A stretch of 64,000 nucleotides of DNA from Apostichopus japonicus (GCF_037975245.1 NC_092573.1:14776001-14840000); one strand, 5' to 3'. Positions 47,920 through 58,097 are shown, counted from the first letter of the stretch. The notes: generated from the sequence alone by a model not told the origin. Made by a program: numbers and translations.

Positions 47920-50227
47920 GTCAGTATTATACACAATGGTTTTGTCTCTGATTTGTTCTGAATTAAATGAGGAGTTAGGCAATGATGTCCAATTTCAGCT
48001 ATATTATATGTTCTTATCACAGAAGCCTTTCATAAAATAATTTGTAATAATCCGGAAATTTCTGGAATTAAAATATGCAACACCGAAATTAAATTGTTTC
48101 AGCATGCTGATGATACAACTTTCTTTGTTTCAAATGTTACAAGTATATATGCAATTAAAGATACAATTAATATATATGAACAAGCATCAGGTTCAAAATG
48201 TAACTTGGACTAAAATTAGCATTTAATAATAGACCAAACCCAAGATGAACCTAACGAATTTTAATTTTCCTGTAAGGAAAGATTATATTGATGTTCTATG
48301 TGTTTCTATTGGAAATGTGAATTGGATTATTGAAGTCCAAAACTGGAAAATAAACTAGAAATATGTACATCGTTACTAAAAAGATGGACATTAAGAAAGC
48401 TATCACTTAAAGGCAAAGTATTAGTTGTTAATTCCTTAATAATATCTAGGTTCGTGTATTTAATGAGTAATTTTTCTGTGCCGAGTTGGGTATTAGACTC
48501 AATTCGTCAGGCAGTAACTGATTTTATATGGAATGGGAAAACACCTCTAATCAGGTTTAAGTCATTAATGCTGCCTATAAGTAAAATATGGCTCAAGCTA
48601 TGTGACTTTGAAACTACACGAAATTCTTTAAGAATTAAATTAGTTAGCAAACTGTTAAATGGAATTGCAAAATGTCATTAAAAGGCATTAATGTTATTTT
48701 TTCTGAATAAGTACGAAAATATGAAGCTTGGATTGGGTATTGCTAAAGTGGATCCTCAGGCTAAATCTTTACACACTATACAACCTTTTGCCATAGAAAT
48801 GCTGCTCGCATGGATAAATATTACACAGGGCTAATTTGTAGAACCTATCACACGATAGGAGATGCCTATCCAACCAATTTTCCATAACCCTCTCTTACGC
48901 GATGAGAACGGTGAGACTCTTTTTAACAGTATTTTTTATTGATGGGGGTATAATTATGGTTGGTGACCTTATGTATGAGGTTATCCCATCAGAAGCCGTT
49001 CATGAATGCATAACACTTACTAATGCCGATAATCCTATTTCCTTGAATGAAGTACAAACGACTATTTCTATGGTAATGAATGAATTACCCGAGAACTGGT
49101 TGACAGAGATCTATTCATCCGACAGGGTGGTATCTACACAATCCGACTTACAATACGCCATTCATTCTCGATGTGGTTGTGAAACAATTGATGGTGCTGT
49201 ATTAACTTGTAAAAAGGCATCTGACATTTTACGTACTTTAAGAAATAATACCCTAATGGTGATATCTATTGGAAGAAAAATTATGCAGATATATCTTTTG
49301 CAACTAGGTTGGAAAATGTCTTGAAAACGCCTAAGTGTAATACAGATGCTGAAATCGATTATAAAATAATTATAAATTGTATACATTCAAAATGATTGAT
49401 TCTCCTCTGTGTACATTTTGTGTACAAAGTTCGATTGAAACAATACATCACCTTTAATTATAAATTGCCCATAAATATTACCCCTTTGGAAAAATTTAAC
49501 CAACAAACTAAATAAATTACAATTAATTGACAGCCATTATCGTTGGACCTTAGGAACATTATTTGGTCAAGGTCTTAATGCAAAACATTAAGATAGTCTC
49601 CTTGTAGACTATATAAATCTGTAATATGGAAAAGCCGTAATGCAATTATTTATAATGGTGGTACTATTAATATTACAGCCTGTTTTCATAATCCTCTAAA
49701 GAAGAAGTTACGTCCTATTTATGAGGTTTACGTGAACCATTCAAATTTAGATAATTTTTTTTTTTCAGTTTTATGGAAAAGGTAAAGTTCTACTTTTAGC
49801 CGACAAAGATTAAACCTGCCTGCAGTACTATTTAGATAGAGGCTAAATCAATATAATTTTTGAGCCGACTAACTGTATGATAAGTTATTATTATTTACTA
49901 ATGCCTGTATACGCATATTTAGGTAGGGCTATAGCTGTAAAAATTAAGCCTATATTAATTCAATGAGTTACAATTTACTTGACTTACTATAACTAAAATT
50001 TCAAAGTAATATATACTGTATGAGATTACAATCGAATTAAGTAAAACGTATTTTGTAATAACATACCGATTATGGTATAAGAACAACATGTGTGAGTTAC
50101 TAACGATAATTATAGTGTTTATTTTATTAAAAAGTTCTGTAAGAACTTATTGTATATATTGTTTGGTGAATGGGTGAGCCAGTGGGCTCGCCTTCAAATA
50201 TAAAATGGAAAACAAAATATAAAAAAG
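47920..50227 (+). mobile_element. Decayed Tx1/L1-like LINE, copy B, ending in a tRNA-Leu
   Basis: Duplicate of copy A by block duplication: HADDTTFFVSN near 48100-48140, DFIWNGKTP near 48520-48547, then a 140-residue stretch (48902-49324) with FFIDGGIIMVGDLMYEVIP and SRCGCETIDGAVLTCKKASDILRTLR. Broken by stops and frameshifts. The 3' end is AAGAACTTATTGTATATATTG, the hairpin with GGCTCGCC, an A-rich tail and the tRNA anticodon arm. Confidence 0.85.
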
Positions 50228-50285
50228 TCGCTGGTTTAAGGCACCAGTCATTGCGATGGCGTGGGTTCAAATCCCACTGTTGCCA
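50228..50285 (+). pseudogene. tRNA-Leu 3' half at the LINE copy B junction
   Basis: Starts TCGCTGGTTTAAGGCACCAG, keeps variable and T arms, and ends CTGTTGCCA. Confidence 0.85.
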
Positions 50286-50394
50286 GATGTCAATGTTTAT
50301 TTTGGAATATAAGAAGACATCTTTTATAAACAAAAAACAAAACAAAAAACAGAAACATAATTCCATAGAGGTTTCATATAATGGTTTCTGTATA

Positions 50395-50476
50395 GGTAGC
50401 GTGGCCGAGTGGTCTAAGGCGCTGGTTTTAGGCACCAGTCATTTCGATGGCGTGGGTTCGAATCCCACCGCTGCCA
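50395..50476 (+). tRNA. tRNA-Leu(TAG)
   Basis: Consensus copy: CGCTGCC, UUCG variable arm, T5 terminator. Confidence 0.93.
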
Positions 50477-50573
50477 GGAGTAAATTTTTAATTTGAGAAG
50501 ATAATGCCATATTTTATGAAAATTACAGAAACCATTTTCATGGAGGAGATTTTGTTTGGTGATTTTCATCTAA

Positions 50574-50743
50574 GGTATCGTGGCCGAGTATTCTTACGCG
50601 CCGGTTTAGAAGAACTTATTGTATATTTTGTTTGGTGAATGGGTGAGCCAGTGGGCTCGCCTTCAAATATAAACATTTTAAAAACGGACTGGCTTTATAC
50701 GACCGTCATTGCTAAGCCGTGGGTTCGAAACCCACCGTTGCCA
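50574..50743 (+). pseudogene. tRNA-Leu interrupted by a LINE tail
   Basis: GCGCCGGTTTA then GAAGAACTTATTG, hairpin, AAATATAAAC, and a diverged 3' half (CTGGCTTTATACGACCG). T arm GGTTCGAAACC. Confidence 0.86.
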
Positions 50744-50838
50744 AGAGTAAACATTTTTTTAAGCTAAGAAGACATATTTCAAGAAAATAACAGGAGCACA
50801 ATTTCATGGAGAAGATTTCGTTAAGGGATTTCTGTATA

Positions 50839-50920
50839 AGTAGCGTGGCCGAGTGGTCTGCGGCGCTGGTTTTAGGCACCAGTCATTGCGATGGCGTGGG
50901 TTTGAATCCCACTGCTGCCA
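50839..50920 (+). tRNA. tRNA-Leu(TAG), degenerate
   Basis: First base is A in place of G; D arm reads TCTGCGGC; T loop TTTGAAT changes the B box. TAG loop with UGCG variable arm. Likely weak or inactive. Confidence 0.72.
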
Positions 50921-51014
50921 GGAGTAAATTTTTAATTTTAGAAGATAATGCCATATTTAAAAAAATTACAGAAACCATTTCATGGAGAAGATTTCGTTTG
51001 GTGATTTCTGTATA

Positions 51015-51096
51015 GGTAGCGTGGCCGAGTGGTCTAAGGCGCTGGTTTAAGGCACCAGTCATTGCGATGGCGTGGGTTCGAATCCCACCGTTGCCA
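51015..51096 (+). tRNA. tRNA-Leu(AAG)
   Basis: UGCG variable arm; CGTTGCC; T5 terminator. Confidence 0.93.
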
Positions 51097-51193
51097 GGAG
51101 TAAATTTTTAATTTTAGAAGATAATGCCATACTTCACGAAAATAACAGAAACATTTTCATGGAGAAGATTTCGCCTGGCAATTTTCATAAAAA

Positions 51194-51365
51194 GGTGTCG
51201 TGGCCGAGTGTTCTAACGCGCTGCTTTAGAAGACATTATTGAATATGTTGTTTTAGTGAATGGGTGAGCCAGTGGGCTGGCCTTCAAATAAAAAAGCATT
51301 TCAAAACGGGCTGGCTTTTTACGACCGTCAATGCCAAGCGGTATGTTCGAATCCCACCGTTGCCA
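51194..51365 (+). pseudogene. tRNA-Leu interrupted by a LINE tail
   Basis: GCGCTGCTTTA then GAAGACATTATTG, the hairpin with GGCTGGCC, A-rich end and a diverged 3' half (GGTATGTTCGAATCC). Confidence 0.86.
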
Positions 51366-51468
51366 GGAGTAAATGTTTTGGGTTTTTTTTAAGCTAAGAA
51401 GACATATTCCAAGGAAATAACAGAAGCACAATTTCATGGAGAAGATTTCGTTAAGTGATTTCTGTATA

Positions 51469-51550
51469 GGTAGCGTGGCCGAGTGGTCTAAGGCGCTGGT
51501 TTTAGGCACCAGTCATTTCGATGGCGTGGGTTCGAATCCCACCGCTGCCA
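51469..51550 (+). tRNA. tRNA-Leu(TAG)
   Basis: Consensus copy with CGCTGCC, UUCG variable arm and T5 terminator. Confidence 0.93.
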
Positions 51551-51645
51551 GGAGTACATTTTTAACTTTAGAAGATAATGCCATATTTCAAGAAAATAAC
51601 AGAAACCATTTTCATGGAGAAGTTTTGTTTGCTGATTTTTGTATA

Positions 51646-51727
51646 GGTAACGTGGCCGAGTGGTCTAAAGCGCTGGTTTAAGGCACCAGTCATTGCGATG
51701 GCGTGGGTTCGAATCCCACCGTTGCCA
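51646..51727 (+). tRNA. tRNA-Leu(AAG)
   Basis: Acceptor GGTAACG pairs fully with CGTTGCC: the G-to-A change turns the usual G-U pair into A-U. D arm CTAAAGC. T6 terminator. Last gene before the intact LINE. Confidence 0.9.
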
Positions 51728-51796
51728 GATGTATTTTTTCTTTTGGCAAAGAAGACATACTTATAAACAAAATAACATAAATAATTGAAAATCAAC

Positions 51797-53194
51797 ATGG
51801 CTGCTCTTAGTCGAGACACGTCCATACAGCTTCACCTAGATTGTAGTGAGGGGAAGTCAGTTATTTTTAATCTTTTGAAGGAAAAGTGCATAGATCCCGG
51901 AGAACATCTAACGGCGGTTCAGGAACTCCCCGGTAGACTATGGGACGTGACTTTCAAAACAGTAGATTTGAAGAAGAAGTTTTGGCCTGCTCTATCGAGT
52001 GCAGATTGCTGCACTGCAACAACATATACCGGTTGCACGACGCTAGTTACGGTTTTGCATGTACCATATGAATTGGGGGACAACGTGGTGAGGTATATTC
52101 TAGGCCGTTACGGTAAAGTTGTGAGTGGTCGTTTCCTTACACTTTCCGACTACCCACAGGTGTTTAATGGGATTCGGCAGTATCAGGTTGAAATCACCAA
52201 AGACATCCCCTCATCCTTAAGACTTGGTGGAAGAAACTGTTGGGTGCGATATAGAGGCCAGCCCAGAACGTGCCTGAAATGTGGAGCAAACGGACATGAA
52301 GCAAAACACTGTGACCAGATAAAGTGCTACAACTGTCACGAAATTGGACATACAGCAAAGCAATGTGTGACTGAAGTTAAGTGCACCGTATGCGAAAAGT
52401 TGGGGCACACCTCTCGTAGCTGCCCAATTTCCTTTGCGAACAAAATCAGCCCTACCGCCAGAGCCTGGGTCAAGGGTCCTGCTGTCGTGCAACAAGAGGC
52501 AACAATGTCGGAAGAAACTGACGAGCCAACGGCAAAAGTAACTGACGGCAACACCAATGCCGAAACGGTCGATACACAAGGTATGACACAGGACCTAGAG
52601 AAAAAAGAAGAAAGTCAAACAATCAACGATAGCGACACAGATTTGTTCGAAAACACAGAGGTTATGGAGACAATGTCTTTAGCATCAAGTAGCTGGGCCA
52701 CCCCTCAAACAGAACATCGGGAAGTATCGAACAGCGAAAGAAGACAGTCTAAACCTTCACCTGAAATATCGTCACAAGAGGACATCGTTGGGGATAATAA
52801 ATTTCGTCCCAGCTTAAGACCCAAGAGAAAAAGTGTCTCCCAACCTGAAGCAGTCAAAAGACCAGAAAGATCCAGGTCAAGTCTTCGCTTCCCCGCCGAG
52901 GACCCCAAAGATAGTGTGAAAATGTCACAAATTTTTCTAGAGGATGAGCCATGGCACTCATGTAAAGCAAAGGGATGCCCGGAAGTTTTTTCTGAGTATC
53001 ACGTTTTGAAAGAGCACCTGTTAAACGCCCACCCAAAGCTGAAACCGTCAAAGTACCCATGTGCTATGAAGTCATGCAAGAATACGTGTAAATCCCCCCA
53101 GGAATGGATCTTACATATGGCTGACGAGCACCCAGAATTTGTCAGTAAAAAGGAGATAGAATTTTTCGACAGGTATTTTTTAAGGAATGCCTGA
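51797..53194 (+). CDS. LINE ORF1: nucleic-acid-binding protein with three CCHC knuckles
   Basis: 465 residues from ATG at 51797 (an upstream TTG in the same frame is not a likely start). An N-terminal region of about 155 residues has no motif I recognise. Three zinc knuckles follow at about residues 158-212: CLKCGANGHEAKHC, CYNCHEIGHTAKQC and CTVCEKLGHTSRSC. A long acidic, Ser/Thr/Glu-rich stretch (about 235-375) follows. Near the C-terminus are two C2H2-like fingers: CKAKGCPE...H..HLLNAHP and CAMKSCKN...ILHMADEHP. It should package element RNA, like a Gag-type ORF1p. The three CCHC motifs match Tx1-clade ORF1 proteins more than mammalian L1 ORF1p. Confidence 0.92.
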   Translation: MAALSRDTSIQLHLDCSEGKSVIFNLLKEKCIDPGEHLTAVQELPGRLWDVTFKTVDLKKKFWPALSSADCCTATTYTGCTTLVTVLHVPYELGDNVVRYILGRYGKVVSGRFLTLSDYPQVFNGIRQYQVEITKDIPSSLRLGGRNCWVRYRGQPRTCLKCGANGHEAKHCDQIKCYNCHEIGHTAKQCVTEVKCTVCEKLGHTSRSCPISFANKISPTARAWVKGPAVVQQEATMSEETDEPTAKVTDGNTNAETVDTQGMTQDLEKKEESQTINDSDTDLFENTEVMETMSLASSSWATPQTEHREVSNSERRQSKPSPEISSQEDIVGDNKFRPSLRPKRKSVSQPEAVKRPERSRSSLRFPAEDPKDSVKMSQIFLEDEPWHSCKAKGCPEVFSEYHVLKEHLLNAHPKLKPSKYPCAMKSCKNTCKSPQEWILHMADEHPEFVSKKEIEFFDRYFLRNA

Positions 53195-53251
53195 TCATCG
53201 GAATCTCATTGTGGTATACATCTCGTTCTGTTCTTTACTTTATCTCTCTCT

Positions 53252-56200
53252 ATGGCTACTATGAACCTATCGATTGCTTCACTTAACGTTAATGGACTAA
53301 GAGACAACAAAAAATGTTCAAAGATTTTACAATGGGCTAAGATATTCAATTTTGATATTATTCTTCTGCAAGAACTGTATTTGTCGGATAGTGCCGACTC
53401 TCAATTTTTCAGACGTCAATGGGGTGGTCCTTTCATTTTCTCCCCTAGTTCTTCTAATCACTCTTGTGGGGTGGGTATTGCTTTCAGTAGTAAACTGTGT
53501 TGCGTCATTTCGCAAGTAAGACACGATACCTCTGGTCGTTGCATTTCTGCCCTCTGCACTATTCATAACAGTACTGTACGGGTTTGTAACATTTATGCGC
53601 CTAACGCCCCGAGTGAAAGGAAAGCGTTTTTCAGGCAAATTTACACTTACACCCGTGGTTACGATCCTATTATTTTGGGGGGCGATTTTAATTGTGTAAT
53701 GGATGACATCGATCGCTCAAACATTTCGTCCAACCGTTCTGCTTTTGTAGGCCGGGATGAGATCAACGATCTTATTGTCACTTATAATCTTGTTGATTGT
53801 TATAGGGTTATCCACCCCACCATACCCGGTCATACCTGGTTTCGTTTTAACAACAGTCAAAGTTCTAGACTTGATCGAATCTACTCTTCGAGAGATTTTT
53901 TTGTCAACAAAGCGACTACGTCGCCGATCCCTTATTCTGACCATAAGCCTATTCAGGTCAACATCAAAATTCCTCACACTGCTACTCGGGGGAAAGGTTA
54001 TTGGAAGTACAATGTGTCTCTTAACAATGATAAGGAATTCTGCAAAGAATTACGTGTTTATTATAAGCTTTGGTCTACTCTGAAGCCAGGTTTTAATGCT
54101 TTATCTGATTGGTGGGAGAACGTTAAGTCTAGAATTAAAACGCTTGCGGTTCGGCACAGCTCCCGCATTGCTCGTCAGAAGAGAAATCGGCTTAAAGAGC
54201 TTCAAACGCTTTGTGCGACTTCAAATTCTCAGGAAATCGATGATATTATTAACACTGAGTTAAGGGGTGCTTACATTCGTTCTAGAGCTAAATTTCTTGA
54301 AGAAGGGGAAAAACCATCTGCCTTTTTCTTTAGAAAAGAAAAACGTCAAGCCGATCAGAAAGTTGTTCATCAAGTCCGCAAACCGGACGGTAATATTACC
54401 TGCAATAATAAGGAAATTATAGAGGTTTTCCACAAATTCTTTAGTGATCTCTATTCCAACCACGAAGGGTTTGACGAGAGTTCTCAAGATGTTTTCATTA
54501 ATAGTTTGCACAACATGTTAAATGATGAGGACATTGAAAGTCTTGAAAAACCAATCACTCTAGATGAGATAAAGATTGCTCTGTCGCTTGCTTCCAATAA
54601 CAAATCTCCGGGTATTGATGGTCTTCCATATGAATTCTATTCCTCCTTCCTAGATATGTTGGGCGAAGACCTCCTCGGTGTTTATAACAACATTTTCAAA
54701 ACTGGCACTATGTCAATGTCTCAGCGTACAGGCATCGTTACCCTTCTCCCAAAGAAAGGTGATAAGACTGACCCAACCAATTGGCGTCCAATCAGTCTGC
54801 TTAACACAGACTATAAATTGATCTCGAAGGTTCTACAAATCAGAATGTCTAAAGTATTGCCCACTATTGTAAACGAGCATCAAACATGTTCTGTCCCTGG
54901 CAGATCTATTCACGATAATATGTTCATAATTAGAGATATAATTGATTATTCAGCCATGAAGAAAATTGATTGTGCCCTCATCTCAATCGACCAACACAAA
55001 GCTTTTGATAAAGTTTCTTGGTCATTTCTTATGAGAGTTCTCGAGAAGTTACGGTTTGGTAGCAATTTTCGAAAATGGGTGACTATTTTGTACAACAATA
55101 TTTACAGTCGTATTCTTATCAAGGGAAATCTCTCTGATATCATACCCATTGCTCGAGGGGTGAGGCAGGGCTGCCCCCTTTCACCGGTTCTGTATGTGTT
55201 ATTTATTGAGCCAATTTCTAGATATATTAATAGTTGCAATAGCATCCGGGGCTTTCCCATCCCTGGTGGGAGTGGCAGACGTGTTAAATTTCTTCAATAC
55301 GCGGATGACGCCACATGTGTTGCAACCAATATTGGTGATATCGCACAGTATTTTAATGTGTTTAAACTTTTTCAAAAAGCTACCGGTGCTTCTGTAAACA
55401 TGAGCAAGACTTGTGGCTTAAAGTTGGGTACGTTTGCCTCTCGTCAGTTACCCACCAACATTCATTGGAGTACCTCTTCAATCAAAATCACGGGTGTGAC
55501 CTTTGGTTCAAAGGAGGCTGTCCATTGTAATTGGGCTACAAAGGTTAAATCTGCCACTCTACGTGCTAAATCTTGGAGCAGCAGACATTTGACTCTCCTA
55601 GGCAAAGTACTGGTTACTAATACTGTTATTTATCCACTGTTTTACTTTGTGGCCCCCGTTTTTCGTGTGCCTGATAGTGTGGTCAAGGAAGTAAACAAAG
55701 CCGTTTTCTCCTTTATTTGGGGTGAAAACAAACCCGACCTTGTGTCTAGGAAAGTCATCATCTTGGACAGACTACAAGGCGGCTTAGGTTTAGATAGTTT
55801 TAGAAATAAGATGGATGCATTGTTAATTAGACCGTTATTTACCTTGCTGACTCGCATGCAAGACCCGCCTATCCATTTTATTATAGCTCGTTTCTTTCTG
55901 GCCATGCCACTGCGTAGAGTCTTCCCTCAGTTATGGTCCAATACGCGGCCAAACTCTGCCGTTTGTCCACCCTCGTTACTTTACGCAAGTGATATCATTA
56001 GGAGGTTACATTCAATGGACAGCCTTTTCTTTCAGTCCAGTAAGAGTATCAAACTTATTACTAAATCCCTTCAACCCAGTGGTGCCAACTTAATTGCTGT
56101 TAGAGATTACCCAACGTTCCCTTGGGAGACCATCTGGAAGCTGGCTTTTAGTAACATGCTAGGCAACAAATTAATGGATTTTCAATGGCGTCTAGCACAT

Positions 56201-56695
56201 CACATTTTGTACACCGGTAAAAGGATAAAGGACTGGGGAATGGGTGACGGTATTTGTCCTTGCGAGCAGTGTAACGAAATTGAGACTATTTCTCACATTT
56301 TCTGGGAATGCCCAAAAGCCAAGACAGTTTTGATTTGGGTAGAGAAAATTTTTCACAGATTAGCTGGTGATAACAGCTCATTTAACATGAAACTGTATTT
56401 GTTTGGATTCCCTTGTGTCGACTTTCCACAGATAGTTTTCAACAGAATTTGGTTTATCTTTTGTATTACGAAATTTGCTATTTGGAAGTCAAGGTGCCTT
56501 CACATTTTTGAAGACCAAGCCCAAACTGGGACTGCTCTTCTCTCGATTATTGCAAAAGAAATTAAAACCCGAGTAGAAGCAGACTTCAGTCGTCTTACAA
56601 AACATCAGTTCAGTAAACTTTGGACGTCCGGAACGTCTTTTGTTAAAATTAAAAAAGACAAACTTCATATTAATCTCAAGACAAATTTCTCTTAA
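53252..56695 (+). CDS. LINE ORF2: endonuclease-reverse transcriptase
   Basis: 1147 residues, full length. The APE-type endonuclease (about 1-235) has SLNVNGL, LLQEL with the catalytic Glu, NIYAPN, GGDFNC and YSDHKPI. The reverse transcriptase (about 440-760) has LLPKKGDKTDPTNWRPISLL, SIDQHKAFDKV (motif A), GVRQGCPLSPVLYVLF (motif B) and FLQYADDATCV (motif C, two catalytic Asp). The C-terminal region has a Cys/His block, CPCEQCNEIETISHIFWEC (about 1006-1025). It nicks target DNA and copies the element RNA by target-primed reverse transcription. No stop or frameshift is seen and all catalytic residues are present. Compared with the decayed LINEs of this cluster, residues and 3' UTR differ clearly, so this is a separate family. 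Confidence 0.95.
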   Translation: MATMNLSIASLNVNGLRDNKKCSKILQWAKIFNFDIILLQELYLSDSADSQFFRRQWGGPFIFSPSSSNHSCGVGIAFSSKLCCVISQVRHDTSGRCISALCTIHNSTVRVCNIYAPNAPSERKAFFRQIYTYTRGYDPIILGGDFNCVMDDIDRSNISSNRSAFVGRDEINDLIVTYNLVDCYRVIHPTIPGHTWFRFNNSQSSRLDRIYSSRDFFVNKATTSPIPYSDHKPIQVNIKIPHTATRGKGYWKYNVSLNNDKEFCKELRVYYKLWSTLKPGFNALSDWWENVKSRIKTLAVRHSSRIARQKRNRLKELQTLCATSNSQEIDDIINTELRGAYIRSRAKFLEEGEKPSAFFFRKEKRQADQKVVHQVRKPDGNITCNNKEIIEVFHKFFSDLYSNHEGFDESSQDVFINSLHNMLNDEDIESLEKPITLDEIKIALSLASNNKSPGIDGLPYEFYSSFLDMLGEDLLGVYNNIFKTGTMSMSQRTGIVTLLPKKGDKTDPTNWRPISLLNTDYKLISKVLQIRMSKVLPTIVNEHQTCSVPGRSIHDNMFIIRDIIDYSAMKKIDCALISIDQHKAFDKVSWSFLMRVLEKLRFGSNFRKWVTILYNNIYSRILIKGNLSDIIPIARGVRQGCPLSPVLYVLFIEPISRYINSCNSIRGFPIPGGSGRRVKFLQYADDATCVATNIGDIAQYFNVFKLFQKATGASVNMSKTCGLKLGTFASRQLPTNIHWSTSSIKITGVTFGSKEAVHCNWATKVKSATLRAKSWSSRHLTLLGKVLVTNTVIYPLFYFVAPVFRVPDSVVKEVNKAVFSFIWGENKPDLVSRKVIILDRLQGGLGLDSFRNKMDALLIRPLFTLLTRMQDPPIHFIIARFFLAMPLRRVFPQLWSNTRPNSAVCPPSLLYASDIIRRLHSMDSLFFQSSKSIKLITKSLQPSGANLIAVRDYPTFPWETIWKLAFSNMLGNKLMDFQWRLAHHILYTGKRIKDWGMGDGICPCEQCNEIETISHIFWECPKAKTVLIWVEKIFHRLAGDNSSFNMKLYLFGFPCVDFPQIVFNRIWFIFCITKFAIWKSRCLHIFEDQAQTGTALLSIIAKEIKTRVEADFSRLTKHQFSKLWTSGTSFVKIKKDKLHINLKTNFS

Positions 56696-56937
56696 GGTTT
56701 TGTTTTTCTTTTCTAAGGTCTTAATATATACTTCCTTTGTTCTGCATTAACTGTTTGGATTATTTTTTTTTGTTTACTAAATTCTGTTTAGTACTTGTCA
56801 AAAAGTGCACTAAGTGCACTTGTTTTATCTGTACATTTTGATTTTGGTTGAATAAAGTGAACATTAAAAAAAAAAAAAAAAAGAAAATAACAGAAACCAT
56901 TTTCATGGAGAAGATTTCGTTTGGTGATTTCTGTATA

Positions 56938-57019
56938 GGTAGCGTCGCCGAGTGGTCTAAGGCGCTGGTTTAAGGCACCAGTCATTGCGATGGCGTGGGT
57001 TCGAATCCCACCGTTGCCA
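56938..57019 (+). tRNA. tRNA-Leu(AAG)
   Basis: First gene after the intact LINE. GCGTCGCCGAG alters the A box by one base; UGCG variable arm; CGTTGCC; T5 terminator. Confidence 0.88.
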
Positions 57020-57116
57020 GGAGTAAATTTTTAATTTTAGAAGATAATGCCATATTTCACGAACATAACAGAAACATTTTCATGGAGAAGATTTCGCTGG
57101 GTGATTTTCATAAAAA

Positions 57117-57288
57117 GGTATCGTGGCCGAGTGTTCTAACGCGCTGTTTTAGAATAACTTATTGTATATGTTGTTTTAGTGAATGGGTGAGCCAGTGGGC
57201 TCGCCTTCTAATAAAAAAGCATTAAAAAGCGGGCTGGTTTTATACGACCGTCAATGCTAAGCGGTATGCTCGAATCGTACCGTTGACA
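57117..57288 (+). pseudogene. tRNA-Leu interrupted by a LINE tail
   Basis: GCGCTGTTTTA then GAATAACTTATTG, intact hairpin, diverged 3' half with a damaged B box (GCTCGAATCG) and end CGTTGACA. Confidence 0.86.
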
Positions 57289-57390
57289 GGAGTAAATGTT
57301 TTTGGGTTTTTTAAGCTAAGAAGACATATTCCAAGGAAATAACAGAAGCACAATTTGATGGAGAAGATTTCGTTTGGTGATTTCTGTATA

Positions 57391-57472
57391 GGTAGCGTGG
57401 CCGAGTGGTCTAAGGCGCTGGTTTTAGGCACCAGTCATTTCGATGGCGTGGGTTCGAATCCCACCGCTGCCA
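57391..57472 (+). tRNA. tRNA-Leu(TAG)
   Basis: Consensus copy; T5 terminator. Start of the first 809-bp unit. Confidence 0.93.
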
Positions 57473-57568
57473 GGAGTACATTTTTAATTTTAGAAGATTA
57501 TGCCATATTTCAAGAAAATAACAGAAACCATTTTCATGGAGAAGATTTCGTTTGGTGATTTCTGGATA

Positions 57569-57650
57569 GGTAGCGTGGCCGAGTGGTCTAAGGCGCTGGT
57601 TTTAGGCACCAGTCATTTCGATGGCGTGGGTTCGAATCCCACCGCTGCCA
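57569..57650 (+). tRNA. tRNA-Leu(TAG)
   Basis: Consensus copy. Upstream element reads TGATTTCTGGATA, one base off its neighbours. T6 terminator. Confidence 0.93.
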
Positions 57651-57746
57651 GGAGTACTTTTTTAATTTTAGAAGATAATGCTATATTTCAAGAAAATAAC
57701 AGAAACCATTTTCATGGAGAAGATTTCGTTTGGTGATTTCTGTATA

Positions 57747-57828
57747 GGTAGCGTGGCCGAGTGGTCTAAAGCGCTGGTTTAAGGCACCAGTCATTGCGAT
57801 GGCGTGGGTTCGAATCCCACCGTTGCCA
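57747..57828 (+). tRNA. tRNA-Leu(AAG)
   Basis: D arm CTAAAGC; UGCG variable arm; CGTTGCC; T5 terminator. Confidence 0.92.
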
Positions 57829-57925
57829 GGAGTAAATTTTTAATTTTAGAAGATAATGCCATATTTCACGAAAATAACAGAAACATTTTCATGGAGAAGA
57901 TTTCGCTGGGTGATTTTCATAAAAT

Positions 57926-58097
57926 GGTATCTTGGCCGAGTGTTCTAATGCGCTGCTTTAGAAGAACTTATTGTATATGTTGTTTTAGTGAATGGGTGAG
58001 CCAGTGGGCTCGCCTTCTAATAAGAAAGCATTAAAAAACGGGCTGGCTTTATACGACCGTCAATGCTAAGCGGTATGTTCGAATCCCACCGTTGACA
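57926..58097 (+). pseudogene. tRNA-Leu interrupted by a LINE tail
   Basis: GCGCTGCTTTA then GAAGAACTTATTG, intact hairpin; 3' half ends CGTTGACA. Confidence 0.86.

Larger units (their letters stand above)
45967..50330 (+). repeat. Segmental duplication, right copy
   Basis: Counterpart of 38166-42480. It includes one additional AAG tRNA at 46807 or 46988 within a 181-bp unit. Confidence 0.88.
51778..56883 (+). mobile_element. Structurally intact Tx1/L1-like LINE in a tRNA spacer
   Basis: About 5.1 kb with two open frames, a 57-bp gap between them, a short 3' UTR containing AATAAA (near 56850) and a poly-A run up to 56883. AAAATAACA occurs on both sides (51769-51777 and 56884-56892) and could be a target-site duplication, but the flanks come from two different spacer types, so recombination cannot be excluded. 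The 5' UTR is only about 19 bp, so the copy may be slightly 5'-truncated. Both frames are uninterrupted, so this copy could be recent. Confidence 0.93.

Noticed and set aside
52217-53060. Minus-strand frames opposite LINE ORF1
   Set aside because: Shadows of ORF1, whose zinc motifs are clear on the plus strand.
53327-55905. Several minus-strand frames opposite LINE ORF2
   Set aside because: Shadows of the 1147-codon frame; no motif of their own.
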